A stretch of 64,000 nucleotides of DNA, taken from Eleftheria terrae (GTDB lineage Bacteria > Pseudomonadota > Gammaproteobacteria > Burkholderiales > Burkholderiaceae_C). Within the stretch, counting starts at the first letter, position 1; each line of letters begins with the position of its first letter. The DNA is taken from contig NZ_CP106952.1 of NCBI RefSeq assembly GCF_030419005.1, positions 620,001 to 684,000 of the forward strand. The letters are read 5' to 3'. Of the stretch, positions 34,301-43,300 are shown piece after piece. The translations under genes and the position numbers were made by a program. The notes beneath the pieces were generated by a model that ran no database searches, was not told the DNA's origin, and saw only the letters and a program-made list of their open reading frames with translations.

Positions 34301-37300
34301 TACCGCTACGACGTGGTGGTGGAGGTGGGGCCGGCGGGGGCAGTGGCGCCATCCCAGGCACCGGCGGAGATCGACTGGATCGATGCCCAGGGGCTGGACG
34401 CCGAAGCGTTGCTGGCGAAGCTGGAAGCTGCGGCGCAGCCGGTGATTGGCTTGTACGCGGTGCGCAACCGCCGGGTGGAGCGGGATGTGGTGGCACTGCA
34501 GCGGCTGCGCGCGGCATCCAGCGAGGCCAGTGCGGGCGAGCTGCGGGAGTCGCTGCAGGCGCAGGTGTGGAGCGGCCTGGGCTGCGAAGAGCTGGCGAGC
34601 TGGTGCCGGGAGCGGGGCTGGAGCGTCGAGTTCAGCTGGTACCCCAGCCGGGCCGACGGCGCCTGGCATGCGGTGGTCTCGCGCGATGGACGCAAGGTGC
34701 AGCCGGACTGGAGCACCTTGGCGCATGAGCTGCAGGATGGCCGCGAACCATCACACCCCCAAGCCAACGACCCGCTGCGCGCCAAGCGGCTGGCGGCGCT
34801 GCCCGAGCAACTGCGGCAGCACCTGCTGGGGCAGCTGCCGGAGTACATGGTGCCGGCGGCGTATGTGGTGCTGGAGGCGCTGCCGCTGACGCCCAACGGC
34901 AAGCTGGACCGGCAGGCGCTGCCGGCGCCGGAGGGCGCGGGGCAGGGGCTGCGGGAGTACGAGCTGCCGGTGGGCGAGGTGGAGAGCTGCCTGGCGCAGA
35001 TCTGGGCGGAGCTGCTGAAGGTGGAGCGGGTGGGGCGGCACGACCACTTCTTCGAGCTGGGCGGGCACTCGCTGCTGGCGGTGCGCATGGCGTCGCGGCT
35101 GAGGCAGGCGCTGGGGGTGGAGGTGGGGCTGGCGGCGCTGTTCGAGCGGCCGGTGCTGTCGGCGTTCGCGCAGCTGGTGAAGGACGGCACGCGCAGCGAG
35201 CTGCCGCCGATCGAGCCGGTAGCGCGGCAGCCGGGCGGACAGGCGCTGTCGTTCGCGCAGCAGCGGCTGTGGTTCCTGAGCCAGCTGGAAGGGGTGAGCC
35301 GGGCGTACCACATCCCGCTGGGCTACCGGCTGGTGGGGGCGTTGCAGGAAGCGGCGCTGCAGCAGGCCTTGCAGCGCATCGTGCAGCGGCACGAGGCCTT
35401 GCGCACGAGCTTCGAGTTGGTGGACGGGGTGCCGGTGCAGCGCATCGCCGAGCCACAAGACGTGCAGGTGCCGCTCAAGCGGCACGACCTGAGAGGCTTG
35501 GCGCCGCAGCAGCGACAGCAAGCGCTGCAGCAACTGCAGCAGGCAGAAGCGGACGAGGCCTTCGACCTGAAGCGGGGCCCGCTGCTGCGGGGCCGGCTGG
35601 TGCGGCTGGACGAGCAGGAGCGGGTGCTGTTGCTGACGATGCACCACATTGTGTCGGACGGCTGGTCGCTGGAGGTGCTGACGCAGGAGCTGGCGGCGCT
35701 GTACCAGGCGTACAGCGAGGGACGGCAGGACGAGGAAGGGGTGGTGGCGGAGCTGGCGATCCAGTACGCCGACTATGCGGCGTGGCAGCGGTGCTGGCTG
35801 AGCGGGGAGGTGCTGCAGGCGCAGACGGCGTACTGGCAGCGCACGCTGGCGGGAGCGCCGGTGCTGCTGGAGCTGCCGAGCGACCGGCCGAGGCCGGCGC
35901 AGCAGGACCACCGCGGGGCGACAGTGGCACTGGAGCTGGAAGCGGGGCTGACGCAGGCGCTGAAGGCGCTGAGCCAGCGGCACGGCACGACGCTGTTCAT
36001 GACGGTGCTGACGGCATGGGCGGTGGTGCTGGCGCGCTTGTCGGGGCAGGCGGAGGTGGTGATCGGCACGCCGGTGGCGAACCGGCAGCGCTCGGAGGTG
36101 GAGCCGCTGATCGGGTTCTTTGCGAACACGCTGGCCTTGCGGGTGGACGTGTCGGGGGCGCCCAGCGTGGGGCAGCTGCTGCAGCGGGTGAAGGCGCGCA
36201 CGCTGGACGCGCAGCACCACCAGGACCTGCCCTTCGAGCAGGTGGTGGAGCTGGTGAAGCCGCCACGCAGCCTGGCGCACAGCCCCTTGTTCCAGGTGGC
36301 CTACACCTGGCAGAACACGCCGGCCGGTGCCTTCGACCTGGCAGGGCTCGAGAGCGAATTGCTGCCCGAACCCGAGGGCACCTGCAAGTTCGACATGACG
36401 CTGAACTTCGTCGAATCCGGCGCGCGAGTCATGGGTGGGCTGGAGTACGCCACGGCCTTGTTCGACCGCGGCACCGCGCAGCGCTATGTCGCCTATCTGA
36501 TGCGGGTGCTGGCCGAAATGGCGGCGGATGACAGCCGGGCCGTCGACCGCCTGCCGCTGCTGCCCGACGCCGAGCGGCAGCAGCTGTTGCAAGGCTGGAA
36601 CCGCACGGAAGCGCCCTATCCAAGACAGGCCAGCCTGCCCTCGCTGGTGGAAGCGCATGCGGTGGCGCGGCCGGACGCGCCGGCGGTGGTGCATGGCGAG
36701 CGGCAGCTGAGCTATGCCCAGCTCAACGCGCAGGCGAACCAGCTGGCGCATGGCCTGGTGCAGCGCGGCGTGAGGCCGGGCGCGCGGGTGGCGGTGCTGC
36801 TGGAGCGCTCCATCGAGATGGTGGTGGCCCAGCTGGCGGTGCTCAAGGCCGGGGCGGCCTTCGTGACGCTGGACCGGCATGCGCCGCAGGCGCGCCAGCG
36901 CTACATCGTGCAGGACTGCGGGGCCCAGCTACTGCTGTGCGAGGCGGGGCTGGAGCTGCCGGAGGTCGAGGGCGTGCAGCAGCTGGTGCTGGCCAGGCTG
37001 GCAGCGGAGCTGGCGCAGCAGCCGCAGGAGGACCTGGGTCTGGCGGTGGACGCGGAGTCGGTGGCGCACATCACCTACACCTCGGGCTCCACCGGGCAGC
37101 CCAAGGGCGTGATGGTGCCGCACCGCGCGATTGCGCGGGTGGCGCTGAACAACGGCTGGGCGGAGCTGGGCGAAGGCGACCGGTTTGGCTACATCTCCAA
37201 CCCGGCCTGGGACGCGAACACGCTGGAGCTGTGGGTGCCGCTGCTGAACGGGGCGTGCGTGGTGGCCATCGAGCAGCGCGAGGTGCTGGATCCGGAGGCG

Positions 37301-40300
37301 TTCAAGCGACGGTTGCTGCAGCAGGAGGTGAACGTGCTGTGGCTGACGGTGGGGCTGTTCAACCAGTACGCGCAGGCGCTGGGCGAGGTGTTCCGGCGGC
37401 TGCGCTACCTGCTGGTGGGCGGCGATGCGCTGGATGCGCGGGTGGTGGCGCAGGTGCTGAGGGACAGTCCGCCGCAGCACCTGGTCAACGGCTACGGGCC
37501 GACCGAGACGACGGTGTTTGCGACGACCTGGGAGATCCGGGAGCTGGATGCGCAGGCGCGCGGCGTGCCGATTGGTCGGCCGATCGCGAACACGAGCATC
37601 TACCTGCTGGATGGGCAGGGCGAGCCGGTGCCGGTGGGGGCGACCGGGGAGATCTGCATCGGCGGCGACGGGGTGACGCTGGGCTACCTGAACCAGCCGG
37701 AGCTGACGGCCGAGCGCTTCGTGCGGGACCCGTTCTCGTCGCGGCCCGGGGCGAGGATGTACAAGAGCGGCGACCTGGGGCGCTGGCGGGCGGACGGGGT
37801 GCTGGAGTTCGTGGGCCGCAATGACCACCAGGTGAAGATCCGGGGCTTCCGCATCGAGCTGGGCGAGATCGAGGCGCGGCTGGTGCAGCATCCCGGGGTC
37901 CGGGAGGCGGTGGTGCTGGTGCGCCAGGACGAGCCGGGTGCCAAGCGGCTGGTGGCCTATGTGATTCCCGCTGGCGAAGCGGTGCCCGAGGCGGAGGCGC
38001 TGAGAAGCCACCTGTCGCAGCAGCTGCCGGAGTACATGGTGCCGGCGGCGTATGTGGTGCTGCAGCAGCTGCCGCTGACCATCAACGGCAAGCTCGACCG
38101 CCAGGCGCTGCCGGTGCCGGAGGCGGGAGCGTATGCGAGCCGACGCTACGAGGCACCGCAGGGCGAGGTGGAAGCGACGCTGGCGCGGCTGTGGTGCGAG
38201 CTGCTGAAGGTGGAGCGGGTCGGGCGGCAGGACAACTTCTTCGAGCTGGGCGGCCACTCGCTGCTGGCGGTGACGCTCATCGAGCGCATGCGCCAGGCCG
38301 GGCTGCATGCCAAGGTGAGCACCCTGTTCGGCGCTGCCAGCCTGGCGGCGCTGGCTGCGGCGGTCGACAGCCACAGCGAGCTGGTGGCGGTGCCGCCGAA
38401 CCGGATTCCTGCCGGGGCCGAGCGCATCACACCCGAGATGCTGACGCTGCTCACCCTGAGCGAGGCCGACATCGAGTCCATCGTGGCGGCCGTGCCGGGC
38501 GGCGCGGCCAATGTGCAGGACATCTATCCGCTGGCGCCGCTGCAGGAGGGCATGCTCTTCCACCACCTCATGGTGGCCGACGGTGACCCTTACCTGGTGC
38601 ATGCGGTGTACGCCTTTGACAGCCGTGCCCGGGTGGCGCGCTACCTGGAAGCCTTGCAGGCGGTGATCGACCGGCACGACATTCTGCGCACCGCCATCCG
38701 TTGGGAGGGCCTGCGGGAGCCGGTGCAGGTGGTGTGGCGGCAGGCACGGCTGCTGGTGGAAGAGGTCCAGCTCGATCCGGCCGAGGGCGATGCCACCGAG
38801 CAGCTGCGTGCCCGTTTCGACCTGCAGCATTGGCGCCACCGCATCGACATCCGCCAGGCGCCGCTGATGCGGGTGTCCTTTGCCCACGACAGCCAGCGGC
38901 AGCGCTGGGTGCTGCTGCTCCTGCTGCACCACCTGGCGGTGGACCACACGGCGCTGGAGCTGCTGCAGCAGGAGGTGCAGGCGCACCTGCTGGGGCAGGC
39001 CGGCCGGCTGGCCGAGCCGCTGCCCTTCCGCAACTTCGTGGCCCAGGCGCGGCAGCGGGTGAGCCGGGAGGAGCACGAGCGCTTCTTCCGCGGCCTGCTG
39101 GGCGACGTGATGGCACCCACCGCGCCCTACGGCTTGAGCAACGTGCATGGGGACGGCACCGACATCCATTCGCTCACCCGCCGGCTCGACAGTGCGCTGG
39201 GGCGTCGCCTGCGGGAGCGGGCCCGGGCGCTCGGCGTCAGTACCGCGAGCCTGTGGCATGCGGCCTACGCCCTGGTGCTGGCCCGCGCGGCGGGCACGCA
39301 AGACGTGGTGTTCGGCACCGTGCTGTTTGGCCGCATGCAGGGCGGCGAAGGCGCTGACCGGGTGCTGGGCCTGTTCATCAACACGCTGCCGCTGCGCGTG
39401 CGGCTGGGCGAGTGCGAGGCCCAGGACACGGTGCGGCAGACGCACGCGCTGCTGGCGCAGCTGCTGCGCCATGAACATGCGCCGCTGGTGCTGGCGCAAG
39501 GATGCAGCGGGGTGGACCCGGAAGTGCCCTTGTTCAGCGCCTTGCTGAACTACCGGCACGACTCGGTGGAAACCGAAGCCGCCACGGCCGAGGCGCGAAA
39601 GGCCTGGCAAGGCATTGAGCTGCTGTCCACCGACGAGCGGACCAACTACCCGCTGATCCTGTCGATCGACGACCTGGGTCATGACTTCCTGATGACCACC
39701 CAGGTGCAGGCGCCGGTGGACCCGCAGCGGGTGTGCGGGATGATGGAGCAGGCGCTGCGGAGCCTGGTGGAGGCGCTGGAGGACGCGCCGCAGACGCCGG
39801 TGGGGCAGCTGGAGGTGATGCCGGAGGTGGAGCGGCAGCTGGTGCTGCAAGGATGGAACCAGACGGCGCAGCGGGTGCCGGAGGACCTGTGCCTGCATGA
39901 GCTGGTGGAGGTGCAGGCGGCACGGCAGCCGGCAGCGGTGGCGGTGGTGCATGGTGAACGCCGCTTGAGCTACGGCGAGCTGAACGAGCAGGCGAACCGG
40001 CTGGCGCATGAGCTCAGACGGCTGGGGGTGAAGCCGGACGAGCGGGTGGGCCTTTGCTGCGAGCGGGGGCTGGAGCTGGCGGTGGGGCTGCTGGCGGTGC
40101 TCAAGGCCGGTGGGGCGTATGTGCCGCTGGACCCGGCGTATCCGAAGGAGCGGCTGCAGTACATGCTGCAGGACAGTGCGCCGGTGGTGGTGCTGGTGCA
40201 GGGGCTGGGGCGGGAGCGCATTGACGCAGCAGTGCCGGTCCTCGATCTGCAGGATGCCGCGGGCTGGGTGCATCAACCCTCGTCCAATCCGTCCCGGTCA

Positions 40301-43300
40301 GCAATTGGCCTGCAGCCGTCCCACCTGGCGTATGTGATCTACACGTCGGGCTCGACCGGCCAGCCCAAGGGTGTGGCGATCGAGCACCGCAATGCGGTGA
40401 ACTTCCTGAGCTGGGCGGCGGAGGCGTTCGATGCTGAACAGCTGGAGCACACGCTGTGGGCGACGTCGGTGAACTTCGACCTGGCGGTGTACGAGTACTT
40501 CGCACCGCTGAGCGTGGGCACGACGGTGGAAGTGGTGGGCAATGCACTGGAGGCAGGGCAAGCCACGGGTGAGGTGACGCTGATCAACACGGTGCCCTCG
40601 GCGCTGCAGGCCTTGCTGGAGTCAGATCAGGTGCCGGCGAGCGTGAAGACGGTGAACCTGGCCGGAGAAGCACTGAAGCGCAGCCTGGTGGAAGCGCTGT
40701 TCGAGCGCACGGGCGTGGAGCAGGTGTGCAACCTGTACGGGCCGTCGGAGACGACGACGTACTCGACGTGGGTGGAGATGAAGCGGGAGGACGGCTTTGT
40801 GCCGCACATTGGCCGCCCCATTGCGAACACGCAGATCTACCTGCTGGACGCGCAAGGCCGGCCAGTACCGGTGGGTGTGCCCGGCGAGATCCACATCGGC
40901 GGCGCTGGCGTGGCCCGTGGCTACCTGAACCGCCCGGAGCTGACAGCCGAGCGCTTCCTGAAGGACCCGTTTGCAAGCGACCCGCAAGCGCGGATGTACA
41001 AGACGGGCGACCTGGGCCGGTGGCTGGCCGACGGCCAGCTGGAGTACCTGGGTCGCAACGACCACCAGGTGAAGATCCGGGGCTTCCGCATCGAGCTGGG
41101 GGAGATCGAGGCGCGGCTGGCGCAGCACGGCTCGGTGCGCGAGGCGGTCGTACTCGCCCGCGAGGACCAGCCGGGCGACAAGCGGCTGGTGGCGTATGTG
41201 ACGCCGCAATGGCAAGCCGACGAGAACGAAGCCAGGCGGCTGGGGCACGAGCAGGTGGCGGACTGGTCGCGGGTGTGGGCGCAGACGTATGAGCAGACGC
41301 CCGAGGCACAGGACGCGGAGTTCGACCACTTTGGCTGGAACAGCAGCTACACGCGGCTGCCGATCCCCGAGGTGCAGATGAGGGAGTGGCTGCAAGGGGC
41401 GGTGGGGCGGATCCAGGCACTCAGGCCGAGGCGGGTGCTGGAGATTGGCGTGGGCAGCGGGATGATCCTGTACGGCGTGGCGCCGCAGTGCGAGCGGTAC
41501 GTGGGCACGGACCTGTCGGCGCGCACGGTGCAGCAGCTGTCGAGGCGGCTGCAGGCGGACGAGCGCTTGAGGGACAGGACACAGGTGGTGCAGGCGCAGG
41601 CGGCGGACTTCACGGGGGTGAAGGGGCAGGGCGGCTACGACACGGTGATCCTGAACTCGGTGCTGCAGTACTTCCCGAGCCTGCAGTACCTGCAGGAGGT
41701 GGTGGAGCAGGCGGTGGAGGTGCTGGACGAGGCCGGGGGGCAGCTGTTCATCGGGGACGTGCGGCACCATGGGCTGCAGGAGGTGTTCCAGCTGTCGGTG
41801 CAGCTGTACCAGGCGCCGCCGGAGCTGCCGCTGGGGCAGCTGGCGGGGCGGGTGGCGCAGAAGGTGAAGGGGGAGCTGGAGCTGCTGGTGGAGCCGGAGT
41901 GGTTCGTGCAGCTGAAGCAGCGGCAGCCGAGGATCCGGCAGGTGCAGGTGCTGCCCAAGCAGAGCGGGTACCACAACGAGATGAGTGCGTACCGCTACGA
42001 CGTGGTGGTGGAGGTGGGGCCGGCGGGAACCGCCGAGGCACCCGTTGTGCAAGATCCTCCGGTCGACTGGATCGATGCCCGAGAGCTGGATGGCCCAGCC
42101 CTGCTGGCGAAGCTGGAAGCGGCAGCGCAGCCGGTGACCGGGTTGTACGCGGTGCGCAACCGGTGGGTGGAGCGCGATGTGGCGGCCTTGCAGCGGCTGC
42201 GGTCGGCGTCGAGCGAGGCCAGTGCGGGCGAGCTGCGGGAGTCGCTGCAGGCGCAGGCGTGGAGCGGCCTGGGCTGCGAAGAGCTGGCGAGCTGGTGCCG
42301 GGAGCGGGGCTGGAGCGTCGAGTTCAGCTGGTACCCCAGCCGGGCCGACGGCGCCTGGCATGCGGTGGTCTCGCGCGATGGACGCAAGGTGCAGCCGGAC
42401 TGGAGCCAGCTGTCCGATCCATCGCAGGAAGCCGGCGTCCTGGCCAACGACCCGCTGCGCGCCAAGCGGCTGGCGGCACTGCCCGAGCAACTGCGGCAGC
42501 ACCTGCTGGGGCAGCTGCCGGAGTACATGGTGCCGGCGGCGTATGTGGTGCTGGAGGCGCTGCCGCTGACGCCCAACGGCAAGCTGGACCGGCAGGCGCT
42601 GCCGGCGCCGGAGGGCGCGGGGCAGGGGCTGCGGGAGTACGAGCTGCCGGTGGGCGAGGTGGAGAGCTGCCTGGCGCAGATCTGGGCGGAGCTGCTGAAG
42701 GTGGAGCGGGTGGGACGGCACGACCACTTCTTCGAGCTGGGCGGGCACTCGCTGCTGGCGGTGCGCATGGCGTCGCGGCTGAGGCAGGCGCTGGGGGTGG
42801 AGGTGGGGCTGGCGGCGCTGTTCGAGCGGCCGGTGCTGTCGGCGTTTGCGCAGCTGGTGAAGGACGGCACGCGCAGCGAGCTGCCGCCGATCGAGCCGGT
42901 GGCGCGGCAGCCGGGCGGACAGGCGCTGTCGTTCGCGCAGCAGCGGCTGTGGTTCCTGAGCCAGCTGGAAGGGGTGAGCCGGGCGTACCACATCCCGCTG
43001 GGCTACCGGCTGGTGGGGGCGTTGCAGGAAGCGGCGCTGCAGCAGGCCTTGCAGCGCATCGTGCAGCGGCACGAGGCCTTGCGCACGACGTTCGAGCTGG
43101 TGGACGGGGTGCCGGTGCAGCGCATTGCCGAGCCGCAAGACGTACAGGTGCCGCTCCAGCAGCACGACCTGAGAGGCTTGGCGCCGCAGCAGCGACAGCA
43201 AGCGCTGCAGCAACTGCAGCAGGCAGAAGCGGACGAGGCCTTCGACCTGAAGCGGGGCCCGCTGCTGCGGGGCCGGCTGGTGCGGCTGGACGAGCAGGAG